The notes under the pieces are model-generated. The model ran no database searches and was not told where the DNA came from. It worked only from the letters and a program-made list of their open reading frames with translations. Below, piece by piece: positions 1 to 8,752 of a DNA stretch of 64,000 nucleotides. The translations under genes and the position numbers were made by a program. The stretch lies in contig VMSW01000007.1 of assembly GCA_013791955.1 (NCBI GenBank), forward strand, positions 1,054,001 to 1,118,000, in the 5' to 3' direction. This stretch comes from Propionicimonas sp. (lineage in GTDB: Bacteria > Actinomycetota > Actinomycetes > Propionibacteriales > Propionibacteriaceae). The first letter of the stretch is position 1; the number at the start of each line of letters is the position of its first letter.

Positions 1-1130
1 GTGGTGTCGGCGCCGGGAAACTTCTCGAAAGCGAAGCGAGGCGCCTTCACCACTACATAGTCAAGGCTCGGTTCGAAGGAAGCCGGGGTTTCGGCGGTGA
101 TGTCGTTGGGGATCTCGTCCAGGGTGTACCCCACGGCCACCCGGGCGGCGATTTTGGCGATCGGGAAGCCGGTGGCCTTGCTGGCCAGGGCCGAGGAACG
201 TGAGACCCGAGGGTTCATCTCGATCACGATCATCCGACCGTTGTCGGGGTTGATCGCGAACTGAATGTTGCAGCCGCCGGTGTCTACCCCGACCGCGCGG
301 ATTACCGCGATCCCGACATCGCGCATCGACTGGTATTCGCGGTCGGTCAGCGTCATCGCCGGAGCCACGGTGATCGAGTCACCGGTGTGGACACCCATCG
401 GGTCGAGGTTCTCGATGGAACACACGATCACGACGTTGTCGGCCTTATCGCGCATCACTTCGAGCTCGTACTCTTTCCAGCCGAGCACCGACTCCTCGAT
501 CAGCACCTCGGTGACCGGCGAAGCCGACAGCCCGAAGCCGGCGATCCGCCGCAGTTCCGCCTCGTCATGGGCGAAGCCGGAACCGACCCCACCCATGGTG
601 AAGCTGGGGCGAACCACAACCGGGTAGCCGAGTTCGTCGACGGCGGCCATTACCTCTTCGATGCTGTGGCAGATCGCGGAACGGGCCACCTCTGGATTGG
701 CGCCAGGTACGTCCAGTGCCTTGACGATCTGCTTGAACTTCTCCCGGTCCTCACCGGACTGGATGGCATCGATCGAGGCACCGATCAGCTCCACGCCGTA
801 TTTGGCCAGGATTCCCGACTCATGCAGCGCGACCGCAGCATTGAGCGCAGTCTGCCCTCCCAGGGTCGGCAGCAGCGCATCGGGACGTTCTTTGGCGATC
901 ACCTTTTCCAGGTATTCAGGCATGATCGGCTCGATGTAGGTGGCATCGGCGAACTCGGGGTCGGTCATGATGGTGGCCGGGTTGGAGTTCACCAGGATCA
1001 CCCGGAAGCCCTCTTCGCGCAGCACCCGACATGCCTGGGTGCCGGAGTAGTCGAACTCGCAGGCTTGGCCGATGACGATCGGGCCGGACCCGATAACCAG
1101 GATCGATGAGATATCGGTACGTCGTGGCAT
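1..1130 (-). CDS. carB: Carbamoyl-phosphate synthase large subunit, N-terminal part (runs off the window)
   Basis: This is the large, synthetase subunit of carbamoyl-phosphate synthase, which makes carbamoyl phosphate from bicarbonate, ATP and the ammonia passed on by CarA. It feeds pyrimidine and arginine synthesis in the cytoplasm. About 376 residues are visible, roughly one third of the usual 1,100, covering the carboxyphosphate-domain N-terminus. The protein begins [20 protein letters not shown] and includes the ATP-grasp signatures [40 protein letters not shown] and [20 protein letters not shown]. The ATG overlaps the carA TGA by one base, so the two are translationally coupled in a carA-carB operon. 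The 3' end lies beyond position 1; nothing in the visible part is damaged. Confidence 0.97.
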   Translation of the reverse strand, partial: MPRRTDISSILVIGSGPIVIGQACEFDYSGTQACRVLREEGFRVILVNSNPATIMTDPEFADATYIEPIMPEYLEKVIAKERPDALLPTLGGQTALNAAVALHESGILAKYGVELIGASIDAIQSGEDREKFKQIVKALDVPGANPEVARSAICHSIEEVMAAVDELGYPVVVRPSFTMGGVGSGFAHDEAELRRIAGFGLSASPVTEVLIEESVLGWKEYELEVMRDKADNVVIVCSIENLDPMGVHTGDSITVAPAMTLTDREYQSMRDVGIAVIRAVGVDTGGCNIQFAINPDNGRMIVIEMNPRVSRSSALASKATGFPIAKIAARVAVGYTLDEIPNDITAETPASFEPSLDYVVVKAPRFAFEKFPGADT

Positions 1131-2305
1131 CAGGCGTTCCCCTCCAGGTTGGCGGACGTCGCCCGACGTTGGGCCATCATTTCGGTGAACCGATCAAACA
1201 GGTAGGCGGCATCGTGCGGTCCGGCGGCAGCCTCGGGGTGGTACTGCACCGAGAACCCGATCAGGTCGCCGTCCGCGGTGCGCAACTCCAACCCCTCCAC
1301 CACTTCGTCGTTGAGATTGACGTGGGAAACGCGCGCTTGACCCCATTTGACTTCCGTGGCGGCGTCCAGCGGGGCATCGACGGCGAAGCCGTGGTTGTGC
1401 GCGGTGATCTCGACCTTGCGGGTGCCCAGATCCATTACCGGCTGGTTGATCCCACGGTGTCCGTATTTGAGCTTGAAGGTGGCAAACCCCAGGGCCCGCC
1501 CGAAGATCTGATTGCCGAAGCAGATGCCGAAGTAGGGCAGGCCAGCATCCAGCACCTCGGTGAGCAGTGCCACCGCATCGTTAGCCGCAGCGGGATCGCC
1601 GGGGCCATTGGAGAAGAACACCCCATCAGGGTTCAGCGCGATGACTTCGGCCAGCGTGCTGCCCGCTGGTAGTAGGTGCACCTCGATGCCCCGCTCGGCC
1701 ATCCGGGTCGGGGTCATGTCTTTGATCCCTAAGTCGATGGCGGCGACAGTGAACTGCTTCTCCCCCACCGCTGGAATCAGTTCAGCCTCGCTGACGGTGA
1801 CCTCGCCGACCAGGTTCGCCCCGGCCATCGGTGGCGTGGCGAGCACCTTCGCCAACAACTTGTCGACATCTTGGTCAACAGTGGAGATCCCCACCCGCAT
1901 CGCGCCGCGTTCGCGCAGATGCCGGGTCAGCGCCCGGGTGTCGACCTCAGCGATACCGACGATCCCCTGGTTTCGCAGCTCTTCGTCCAGGGAGCGAACC
2001 GAGCGCCAGTTGGAGCGCACCCGCGACAGGTCGCGGACCACATAGCCAGCCACCCAGATCTTGTCCGACTCATCGTCTTCGTCGTTCCACCCGGTGTTGC
2101 CGATGTGGGGCGCGGTAGCGACCACCACCTGGCGGTGGTAGGACGGATCGGTCAGGGTTTCCTGGTAGCCAGACATTCCGGTGGAGAACACGGCTTCACC
2201 GAAGGTTTCACCCTGTGCGCCGAACGAAACACCGCGGAAAGCGCGTCCGTCCTCCAGAACCAATAGAGCTGCTGTGGGTATGGCGATGACAGGGCTAGTG
2301 GGCAT
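1130..2305 (-). CDS. carA: Carbamoyl-phosphate synthase small (glutaminase) subunit
   Basis: This 391-residue protein is the glutaminase subunit of carbamoyl-phosphate synthase. It hydrolyses glutamine and channels ammonia to CarB. The N-terminal CPSase small-chain domain (about residues 10-150, with LEDG..F.G.SFG and STGMSGYQE) is followed by a class I glutamine amidotransferase domain (about 185-380). The catalytic triad is visible as Cys262 in GICFGNQ and His356/Glu358 in YHPEA. The FGNQ variant is, from memory, usual in actinobacteria. Length fits the family. It is the first gene of the carA-carB pair and lies divergently from the membrane-protein gene at 2367, with a -10-like element at 2352-2357 between them. 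Confidence 0.97.
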   Translation of the reverse strand: MPTSPVIAIPTAALLVLEDGRAFRGVSFGAQGETFGEAVFSTGMSGYQETLTDPSYHRQVVVATAPHIGNTGWNDEDDESDKIWVAGYVVRDLSRVRSNWRSVRSLDEELRNQGIVGIAEVDTRALTRHLRERGAMRVGISTVDQDVDKLLAKVLATPPMAGANLVGEVTVSEAELIPAVGEKQFTVAAIDLGIKDMTPTRMAERGIEVHLLPAGSTLAEVIALNPDGVFFSNGPGDPAAANDAVALLTEVLDAGLPYFGICFGNQIFGRALGFATFKLKYGHRGINQPVMDLGTRKVEITAHNHGFAVDAPLDAATEVKWGQARVSHVNLNDEVVEGLELRTADGDLIGFSVQYHPEAAAGPHDAAYLFDRFTEMMAQRRATSANLEGNA

Positions 2306-2351
2306 TGATGTCCTTCAGCTGGGCGGTCAGGTCCGCTCACGGACCCGAACG

Positions 2352-2357
2352 AGCCTA
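2352..2357 (-). promoter_or_regulatory. Candidate -10 element of carA
   Basis: TAGGCT on the minus strand, about 47 bp before the carA ATG. The same hexamer precedes several other operons here. No convincing -35 was seen, so this is a positional inference. Confidence 0.3.
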
Positions 2358-2366
2358 CCAAATCCG

Positions 2367-2990
2367 ATGGCCACCCTTGTGCAGACCGGGCCGACCTGGA
2401 CCCAAGTAGACTCCCCAGGCGTGGAACAGAAGCCCAATTGGGTTCGGCGCGTGCTCGTGGCCGCGGTGGCGATCATCGCCGTTGCCGTGACGACTGTTTG
2501 GCTATTGGGCGGCTTCGAACAGCGCCGCGATTACCTGACTTTTGCGCCAGGCCAGCAAGTCGACGCTGGCAATCTAGTTTTCATTCTGGATTCCGCCACT
2601 GCTCAGCGCGCCGCCGATGGCGATTGGGAAGTGGTCGTGCTCGGCAGCGTCCGCAACCCTAACCACGAGTCGCTGCCCGTCATCACCGGCGACTCCGGCA
2701 ACCTCGCGATCCGCACCGGCACCACCGCCGCCGTCCTGGAGCGAGTCGAACTTGGCAGCAATGCTCAGCGCGCCGTGGTGGCCCCGGACAATCGGCCGAT
2801 CCAGCTCGCCGCCCACTTCAGCCTGCCGGCCGAAACGAGCCTGGCAACCGACCTGCGGGTTGGGGTGTTCGTCATGGAGTACGGCAGCACCAACATCCTC
2901 GATCTCGCTGGCGGCGAGCGTTGGCACGAAGCTGATTCACGGGTCTACGCCGCGGTGTTGCCTTTGCTCCTGCTTGAGCCGCAGCGCTGA
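2367..2990 (+). CDS. Uncharacterised single-pass membrane protein with extracytoplasmic beta-rich domain
   Basis: This 207-residue protein has a short cytoplasmic N-terminus, one membrane helix at about residues 28-48 and an external domain of about 150 residues. I do not recognise a named family. The external part starts YLTFAPGQQVDAG and has alternating hydrophobic strands, glycines and a VVLGSVRNPN segment, which recalls DUF4352-like immunoglobulin folds; that likeness is an impression. The layout resembles the neighbouring 172-residue protein and the C-terminus of the 635-residue protein, which converge on this gene with one base between stop codons, suggesting a shared role. Start chosen at ATG 2367; an in-frame GTG at 2421 is possible. 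Function unknown. Confidence 0.7.
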   Translation: MATLVQTGPTWTQVDSPGVEQKPNWVRRVLVAAVAIIAVAVTTVWLLGGFEQRRDYLTFAPGQQVDAGNLVFILDSATAQRAADGDWEVVVLGSVRNPNHESLPVITGDSGNLAIRTGTTAAVLERVELGSNAQRAVVAPDNRPIQLAAHFSLPAETSLATDLRVGVFVMEYGSTNILDLAGGERWHEADSRVYAAVLPLLLLEPQR

Positions 2991-2991
2991 C

Positions 2992-3510
2992 TTAGGAGAT
3001 TCGTCCGGCCATCAGCACTGGCTCGTCAATGATCAGGATCAGTCCGTCCACTTTGTCGAGCAGTCGACTTGGTACCTCGAAGGAGACTCGGATCGTACCG
3101 GTAGCACCGGACTCACACCGGTCAGATAGCGGCGGCTCCAGGCTGGCATAGCTTGGCACGCTGGCGAAGGAGTACTCCCCGGCCTGGAGGAAGAACAGGC
3201 AGCTCTGGTCGACGGCTAGTCCGGTCAGGTCAGCTCGCAGTTCAGCGGCGACATAGGTTGCCTGATTCACCGGCGGCCACCCGTCAACAGTCTCGGTGAC
3301 GTAGAGCCGATCCAGCCCGAAGCTGGCTGTCCCTAGCCGGTAGGTCTGCCCGGCAGCGACCACCGTTGCTGGCACAAACCGCTTACCGTCGTTCCTTGCC
3401 AAGTACAGCCAGGCCCCGGACGTCAGCAGCGCTGCCAACAACCCAATCAGCAGCACCCGGACACCGCTGGCGGAGAGTCGCTGCAACCAACTGAGGTTGT
3501 GGTCGGTCAT
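2992..3510 (-). CDS. Uncharacterised single-pass membrane protein, partner of the 635-residue membrane protein
   Basis: A 172-residue protein with one membrane helix at about residues 16-37 and an external domain. That domain contains a G-x-x-Y-x-x-G strand near residue 55, Cys104 and Cys132 (a possible disulfide) and a late FEVP strand. The pattern is similar in layout to DUF4352-type secreted domains, but I cannot assign it to a family. Its ATG overlaps the stop of the upstream 635-residue gene by four bases (ATGA), so the two are translationally coupled and probably form a membrane complex. It ends one base from the stop of the convergent gene at 2367-2990. Function unknown. Confidence 0.7.
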   Translation of the reverse strand: MTDHNLSWLQRLSASGVRVLLIGLLAALLTSGAWLYLARNDGKRFVPATVVAAGQTYRLGTASFGLDRLYVTETVDGWPPVNQATYVAAELRADLTGLAVDQSCLFFLQAGEYSFASVPSYASLEPPLSDRCESGATGTIRVSFEVPSRLLDKVDGLILIIDEPVLMAGRIS

Positions 3511-5414
3511 TTCGCCATCCGCTGTGACGCCGCGATCTCGGTGGTTGCCAGGGCATCGTCAACCCGGTCAGGACTAAGCCCCAACCAGAGCTCGGCCACT
3601 TCCTGGTAACCATGCAGGACCGCGTTCTCCCCGTAGGGAGTAAATCGCACCCGGGCATCGGCGTTGACGTCGGCGGGGTCGACTTCGAACACGATCTCCG
3701 CCAGCACCACGAAGCCAGGGCTTGCGGTCGGCGCCAGCGCACTGTCGACCGGTAAATAGGTGTTCTGGCCGCTGATCAGCTGCGCCTGCACCAGACCGCC
3801 CACCGGACCAGGGGTGTGCACCACTGCGGGCACCACCACGAACACGCCAGCGGTGGTCAGGGACTTGCCGAATAGCTGCACCGACTTGGCCACCCTCGGC
3901 TTATCGATCAACACCCGCTGATCGTTGATCCCGACTGAGGTCAACACCTGGGCGGATTTCACCTCGTCGCCGAGCTTGGTCGGCACCGCACTGGCCGCCA
4001 CCAGCACCAGCCCGGTGATCACCGCGACAGTGCTGGCTTTGGTGCCCACGGCGCGCAAACTGGCGGTCAGGGCGGGCCTCCTGGTCACCAAAACTGGTTC
4101 AACGTCCGCAGTGCTGGCCGCGAAGATCGAAAGTGCGCGGGCGTAGGCGACGGCCAGAAGCACCCAAGTGATCCCCATCATCACCACCAGGTGCAGCAAG
4201 TCGAGGAAGGGATAGACCCCAATCCAGAACCTGATCGGCTGGCCACCCAGCAACCGCGTAACCCACAGGTCCAGCTGCTTGGCGCTGAAGTCGACGACAG
4301 TGAAGGCGATCACGAAGGCCCCAAGGAAGGGCCAACCAGCTCGCAACACCAACCGGAGCGACTGCCATGCCCCGAGAATGGTGGCATCCACACCGCCGAA
4401 GAAGAAGCGTTGGGTTTTCAATGCGATCAACCGGACGCCGCGGGCTCGTTCGGTGTCTTGGCGGAGTTTCGCCAACACCCGCTCGCGGCGAGTGGTGATT
4501 TCGCCAGTGGGCTCCCCCAGCTGCCACAGCTCAGCGAGACTCAGCGCCCGTGGGCCGAAGACCAGGCCGGCCATCGCCAACCAAAGCAGCGGACGCCCCA
4601 CGCCGTCGAACAGAAACGGCCCAACTTGCCGCACCAGCACCGCCCAGGCCATGGCGATCGCTGCCGGGAGGTCAAACGGCAACAGCGTCCCCAACCACTG
4701 CGCAGCCTGGTCGATCCAGCCCCAGAAGGCACGCTCGGACTGCCACAGGTCTATTGCCTCGTAGATCCGGAAGCCACCCAACAGCACCACGAAGGCCAGG
4801 CTGGCTTCGACGACCACCTGCACCAACCCCAGCAGCAGGGGGTGTTTGGAGCGCGCCACCCACGGGTCGATCAGCTTCTTGAACAGGTAGCCGATCACCA
4901 GGATCACCAGCATCCAAGTCATCGTTGTCGGGCTTTGCAGCGGGTTCAGTGCACCCAGCAACTCTGGGGAGCCGCGCCGGTACCCACTGAGAATGGTGAC
5001 CCGCGCGGCGTAGTCACGCACAAAGCCGAAGGCGGCGTAGATGGCCAGGAAGGGCAGCAGCGAGGTCGTGAGCAGCTGCAACAGACCCGTGTCGCGCTGG
5101 TCTTCAGCGTCTGGGCCCATCGAGGTCGTGGCCAGCATCCCCGGAACGCCCAGGTGCCCCGAAACCAATCGCAGCAACGCGAGAATCGTGGCGAGTTGGG
5201 CGACCATGCCGATCGCCAAGACCAACACGACGCCCCAGGGCCAGAGCGGGACGATCTCGGCAGCCAGCAGGATGGATCCCTCATTGGCCGACCAGCCCAA
5301 CAGCATCAGCCCAAGCAGCGGCATCCACAACCGGCCGAGCGTGGAAGCAGTCTCGCCCACCAGCAGCCGCAACTCAGAACCAAGCTCGGAGACTGCGTTC
5401 TGGACCGCCGGCAT
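3507..5414 (-). CDS. Uncharacterised polytopic membrane protein with extracytoplasmic C-terminal domain
   Basis: A 635-residue protein with about nine or ten hydrophobic helices over the first 470 residues (for example WMPLLGLMLLGW and VVMMGITWVLLAVAY), a short charged loop near residues 300-325, and a C-terminal domain of about 160 residues after the last helix. That tail, with its VFVVVPAVV and Q-x-x-Y-L-P-V strands, is similar in layout to the external domains of the two small neighbouring proteins. It starts five bases after the nusB stop and overlaps the next gene by four bases, giving an efp-nusB-(635)-(172) transcription unit. No transporter signature, ATPase motif or catalytic motif was recognised. 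Function unknown. Confidence 0.75.
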   Translation of the reverse strand: MPAVQNAVSELGSELRLLVGETASTLGRLWMPLLGLMLLGWSANEGSILLAAEIVPLWPWGVVLVLAIGMVAQLATILALLRLVSGHLGVPGMLATTSMGPDAEDQRDTGLLQLLTTSLLPFLAIYAAFGFVRDYAARVTILSGYRRGSPELLGALNPLQSPTTMTWMLVILVIGYLFKKLIDPWVARSKHPLLLGLVQVVVEASLAFVVLLGGFRIYEAIDLWQSERAFWGWIDQAAQWLGTLLPFDLPAAIAMAWAVLVRQVGPFLFDGVGRPLLWLAMAGLVFGPRALSLAELWQLGEPTGEITTRRERVLAKLRQDTERARGVRLIALKTQRFFFGGVDATILGAWQSLRLVLRAGWPFLGAFVIAFTVVDFSAKQLDLWVTRLLGGQPIRFWIGVYPFLDLLHLVVMMGITWVLLAVAYARALSIFAASTADVEPVLVTRRPALTASLRAVGTKASTVAVITGLVLVAASAVPTKLGDEVKSAQVLTSVGINDQRVLIDKPRVAKSVQLFGKSLTTAGVFVVVPAVVHTPGPVGGLVQAQLISGQNTYLPVDSALAPTASPGFVVLAEIVFEVDPADVNADARVRFTPYGENAVLHGYQEVAELWLGLSPDRVDDALATTEIAASQRMAK

Positions 5415-5419
5415 CAGCT

Positions 5420-5857
5420 TCAGCCCCTGGCAACCGCCTGCGCCGCCACCACCGAGGCGAGCAGCCCATTCAGGAAGGCCGGCGACTCATCAGTCGATAG
5501 GTCCTGGCACAGGGACACCGCTTCGGCCAACACGACGTCGCTTGAGGTGTCAGTGTGAATCAGTTCGTAGACCGCGATCCGAGCCAGATTGCGATCCACC
5601 CGTGGAATCCGGCCTAGCGTCCAGCCTGAGGCCAGGTTGGTGCTGATCAGTTCATCGATCCGGTCGAGGTCTGCGGTCACGCCCTCGACGATCGTCACGC
5701 TGAACTCCCGCACCGGGGGGTCGTTCTCGTCCAGATGAGCAGCCAACACTTCGGTGGCCGCCAACTCGCGAAGGTCAGCCTCAAAGAGGATGTCCAGCGC
5801 GCGCTTGCGAGCCTTGGTGCGGGCCGAGCCGCGCTTGGTTGGTTCGGTGTCCGCCAC
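5420..5857 (-). CDS. nusB: Transcription antitermination factor NusB
   Basis: NusB (145 residues) binds boxA RNA with NusE/S10 and supports rRNA antitermination. The all-helical fold is recognisable from ARTKARKRALDILFEAD at the N-terminus, the central RIDELI..NLASGWTLGRIPRVDRN segment and the final LAEAVSLCQDLSTDESPAFLNGLL helix pair. Length is normal. It lies two bases downstream of efp, the standard efp-nusB order in actinobacteria, and is followed closely by two uncharacterised membrane-protein genes. Confidence 0.96.
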   Translation of the reverse strand: MADTEPTKRGSARTKARKRALDILFEADLRELAATEVLAAHLDENDPPVREFSVTIVEGVTADLDRIDELISTNLASGWTLGRIPRVDRNLARIAVYELIHTDTSSDVVLAEAVSLCQDLSTDESPAFLNGLLASVVAAQAVARG

Positions 5858-5859
5858 CC

Positions 5860-6423
5860 TCAGACCCGACCGAGGTAACTGCCGTCTCGGGTGTCCACCT
5901 TGACCTTTTCGCCATTGGCGATGAACAGCGGCACCTGGATCTGCAGCCCGGTCTCGACGGTGGCCGGCTTGGTACCGCCGGTGGAACGATCGCCTTGCAG
6001 GCCCGGTTCGGTGTAGGTGATTAGCAGTTCGACCGAGGTCGGTAGATCGATGAACAGCGGGTTGCCGTCATGGAGGGCGACCGTGGCCACCTGGTTGTCC
6101 AGCAGGTAGTTCTTGGCGTCGCCGACGACCTCGTCACTCACGTTGAGCTGTTCGAAGCTGTCGGTGTCCATGAAGACGTAGGCCTCACCGTCGTGATACA
6201 GGTACTGCATCTCGCGGCGATCGACGCTGGCCGACTCGACCTTGGTGTCGGAGTTGAAGGTGCGCTCGACGACTTTGCCGGTCAGCACATGCTTCAGCTT
6301 CGTGCGCACCACGGTGTTGCCCTTGCCAGGCTTGTGATGTTGGAACCAGATGACGGTCCACAGTTGGCCGTCGAGGTCTAGGACCACGCCGTTCTTGAGA
6401 TCGTTGGTGGATACCGTTGCCAC
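5860..6423 (-). CDS. efp: Translation elongation factor P
   Basis: EF-P (187 residues) binds between the ribosomal P and E sites and relieves stalling at polyproline. All three beta-barrel domains are present: the KOW-like N-terminal domain with [12 protein letters not shown], the central domain with [13 protein letters not shown], and the C-terminal domain ending in a [12 protein letters not shown] type signature. The tip loop reads KPGKGN, which places Lys34 at the position that is modified in some bacteria. It is followed by nusB after two bases. A -10-like TAGACT lies about 42 bp upstream. Confidence 0.97.
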   Translation of the reverse strand: MATVSTNDLKNGVVLDLDGQLWTVIWFQHHKPGKGNTVVRTKLKHVLTGKVVERTFNSDTKVESASVDRREMQYLYHDGEAYVFMDTDSFEQLNVSDEVVGDAKNYLLDNQVATVALHDGNPLFIDLPTSVELLITYTEPGLQGDRSTGGTKPATVETGLQIQVPLFIANGEKVKVDTRDGSYLGRV

Positions 6424-6464
6424 TGGTTGCCCGCTCTCGCTGTGATTGGTTTTCGCGACCGCTC

Positions 6465-6470
6465 AGTCTA
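6465..6470 (-). promoter_or_regulatory. Candidate -10 element of efp
   Basis: TAGACT on the minus strand, inside the 13-mer CTAGACTGAGCGG that also occurs upstream of yebC. It would give a leader of about 35 nt. The -35 is not obvious. Confidence 0.35.
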
Positions 6471-6507
6471 GCCGGGCCAGGTCGCTACCCGCGAACCGGC
6501 GCCCGCC

Positions 6508-7161
6508 TCACCCAGCGGTGTTGGCCTGTTCGCGGATTCCGGCCAGCATTTCCGCCTTCGCCAGTGCCCGGGGCAGGGAGTGCTCGCGCATCCAGTTGGC
6601 CGCCTCGGCGTTGCCACTTTCGGCGAACCCGGCGATCACCTGCTCGATGACCTCCGGCGATTTGTTCTGGCTCATCTTCGCCTTACCCACCAGCTTGGTG
6701 ATGCGCAGTTCAATGCCGACGATCGAGCGAAGCAGGACTTCCACCGCATCCTCGGGCATGGTCTCCACGGTGTCATCGCCTCGAGCGGCGCTCATTTGGC
6801 GCACCACGTCCAGACCCCACTCCGGCTCGGGATGAGCGATCAGTTCGCCATGGGCGTGGACGGTCACGTAATTCCACGTCGGCACACTCACCGCCTCGGG
6901 TCGGCTCAGCCATTCGGCGTCCACGTAGTCCTGCGGGCCATTCACGATGAACAGGGCCTCGCCAGCGTCGCGCCACTGCGGATTCACCTTCGACAGGTGC
7001 CCGATCAAGGTGCCGTAGGTGCCGCCGGGCTGGTAGAGCATGGGCACGAAGGTTGCCGCCAACCCATCGGCCCCAGTGGTGACCAAATCGCCGCCCCGAA
7101 CCGGGGTCAGCAGCTCGATCGACTGCTCAGTCGAAAGGGCGAAGTGTTCGGGGATGTACAT
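6508..7161 (-). CDS. PaiB-like FMN-binding protein
   Basis: A 217-residue protein of the PaiB (FMN-binding negative transcriptional regulator) family, recognised from the diagnostic start MYIPEHFA, the GTLIGHLSKVNPQW segment, the YV..EW.S......TWNY.TVHAHG core and the KMSQNKSPE motif near the end. The split-barrel fold binds FMN. Bacillus PaiB is tied to regulation of sporulation and proteases, but the true activity of most homologues is unknown, so a flavin-dependent enzyme is an alternative. It overlaps the aroB stop by one base and so appears to be the last gene of the aroC-aroK-aroB operon, in a place where aroQ or pepQ is often found. Confidence 0.85.
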   Translation of the reverse strand: MYIPEHFALSTEQSIELLTPVRGGDLVTTGADGLAATFVPMLYQPGGTYGTLIGHLSKVNPQWRDAGEALFIVNGPQDYVDAEWLSRPEAVSVPTWNYVTVHAHGELIAHPEPEWGLDVVRQMSAARGDDTVETMPEDAVEVLLRSIVGIELRITKLVGKAKMSQNKSPEVIEQVIAGFAESGNAEAANWMREHSLPRALAKAEMLAGIREQANTAG

Positions 7162-8246
7162 CAGGCCTCCACCAGTGCGTTATAGGAATCGATCAGTTCG
7201 GCTTCGGGCGGATCTACCAGCATCCGCACCCGCCCGAGACCGGTGAGCACCACGAAACGTAGCGTGCTGCCGCGGGTCTTCTTGTCCAGGTTCATTGCTT
7301 CCCGCAGCGCCGTCCAGTTGCCGCCTGGGTAGCTGATCGGCAATCCGCACAGCGACAACACTCGACGATGTTCGGCCACCAACTCGGCCTCAATCAGACC
7401 CATTCGGGCACTGAGTTCGGCGGCGAACACCATTCCGATGGCCACGGCCTCGCCGTGCCGCCGGGAGAAATGCTCGCGGGCCTCAATGGCGTGGCCGAGA
7501 GTGTGGCCATAGTTGAGGATCTCACGCCCAACCCGGTCATCCTGCGAGGTGCGCTCGGTGAGGTCACCAGCCACCGCCTGTGCCTTCACCGCTATTGCGC
7601 GACGAATCAGCTCCCACTGCAGGTCACTGCCAGCTTGGAGCGCCGACTTGGGGTCTTCACTGAAGGCCTGCAGAATCTGCGGATCAACAATGAAGCCGCA
7701 TTTCAGCACCTCGGCCATCCCGGCGCGAGTGTCGACCTCGGGCAGGGTGGTCAAGTAGACCAGGTCACAGATCACGGTGAATGGCTCGAAGAAGGCCCCG
7801 GCGAGGTTCTTCCCGGCGCTCAGATTGATGCCGGTCTTACCGCCGACGGCCGCGTCCACCATGCCCAGCAGCGTGGTCGGCAACGCGATGTAGCGCACCC
7901 CCCGCAACCAGGTCGCCGCGACGAAGCCGGCCAGATCGGTGGTAGTGCCGCCGCCGAACCCGACTACCGCATCCGACCTGGTGAAACCGGCCTCAGCCAA
8001 CTGTTCCCAACAGCGGGCCAGCACCTCGGCGGTCTTGGCCGCCTCGGAGTCGGGCACTTCAATGGTGAGCACCTGCTGGTCCAGCCCAGCGATCAGTTCC
8101 GGAATCCAGTGCGCCAGGGTCGGTGGGTGGAATACCGCGACCCGATCAACGCCCTCCAGAAACTGCGGCAGCAGCTTTGGCGCGCCCCGACCGATCAGCA
8201 CCTGATAGGGCTGGGCGGTGGCGACGTCTACGGCCTCCCAGGTCAT
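7161..8246 (-). CDS. aroB: 3-dehydroquinate synthase
   Basis: AroB (361 residues) converts DAHP to 3-dehydroquinate, the second step of the shikimate pathway, using NAD and a divalent metal. The glycine-rich GGGTTTDLAGFVAATWLRG segment, the GKTGINLSAGKNL.G.F.EP motif and the metal ligands in AEVLKCG, NYGHTLGHAIE and RRHGEAVA.GM are all visible. Length is typical. The ATG overlaps the aroK stop by one base and the gene overlaps the downstream PaiB-like gene by one base, so aroC, aroK, aroB and the PaiB gene form a tightly coupled operon. Confidence 0.96.
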   Translation of the reverse strand: MTWEAVDVATAQPYQVLIGRGAPKLLPQFLEGVDRVAVFHPPTLAHWIPELIAGLDQQVLTIEVPDSEAAKTAEVLARCWEQLAEAGFTRSDAVVGFGGGTTTDLAGFVAATWLRGVRYIALPTTLLGMVDAAVGGKTGINLSAGKNLAGAFFEPFTVICDLVYLTTLPEVDTRAGMAEVLKCGFIVDPQILQAFSEDPKSALQAGSDLQWELIRRAIAVKAQAVAGDLTERTSQDDRVGREILNYGHTLGHAIEAREHFSRRHGEAVAIGMVFAAELSARMGLIEAELVAEHRRVLSLCGLPISYPGGNWTALREAMNLDKKTRGSTLRFVVLTGLGRVRMLVDPPEAELIDSYNALVEA

Positions 8247-8752
8247 CAGCCCTCCTTGTGAGCAAGTATTTGCGCGGCGATCGCTTCGGCATTCTGCCGA
8301 TCGGTGTCGATCACTTCGGTGGCGACTGCCTCATACCAGCCTGCCCGTTCAGCCAGCTGGGCGTCCAGCTTCGTCCGGATGGCGGCCAGGACCTCCAGCC
8401 CAAGGCGAGCCATGCCCAATCGCCTGGTGGCGGCCACCACCGAGATCTGCAGCCAGATCACCCGGTGCCCGGCCAGGGCAGCGCGCACCTGCGCCGACTC
8501 CACGGCGCTGCTGCCTAACGCCAGGATGCACTCGCGCTCAAGGCAGACCTGGGCTAGCCGTTCCTGGGCGCGGTGATAGCTGTCCTGGCCCTCGTCATCG
8601 GCGAAGGCCTCAGTGGTACTGAGGCCGAGTTCTCCCTGAACCAAGTCATCGGTTTCGACCAGCTCGAGGCCAAGGGCTTGGGCCAGCAGTCCACCTACGG
8701 TGGACTTCCCGGCAGCCGGAATCCCGACCAACACCACCGCCGGACGACTCAA
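8246..8752 (-). CDS. aroK: Shikimate kinase-like protein with altered shikimate-binding residues
   Basis: This 168-residue P-loop kinase occupies the aroK position and aligns with shikimate kinase, which phosphorylates shikimate at O3. The Walker A motif GIPAAGKST (residues 10-18) and Asp35 of the TD pair are present, as are the arginine at 136 (LAERAGWY) and the C-terminal VIDTD strand. However, the normally invariant arginine of the GE..FR motif is His60 (in SYHRAQE) and the GGG shikimate-binding loop reads G80-S81-S82. The lid region has R115 but not the usual RPLL. The start is TTG, overlapping the aroC stop by four bases. It may be a diverged but active AroK or have changed substrate; a second aroK elsewhere is possible. 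Confidence 0.8.
   Translation of the reverse strand: MSRPAVVLVGIPAAGKSTVGGLLAQALGLELVETDDLVQGELGLSTTEAFADDEGQDSYHRAQERLAQVCLERECILALGSSAVESAQVRAALAGHRVIWLQISVVAATRRLGMARLGLEVLAAIRTKLDAQLAERAGWYEAVATEVIDTDRQNAEAIAAQILAHKEG

Noticed and set aside
4191..5558. Long plus-strand open frame of 455 codons, Gln/His/Pro-rich
   Set aside because: It lies antisense to the 635-residue membrane protein and nusB, has the composition of a GC-rich mirror frame and no ribosome site or recognisable domain.
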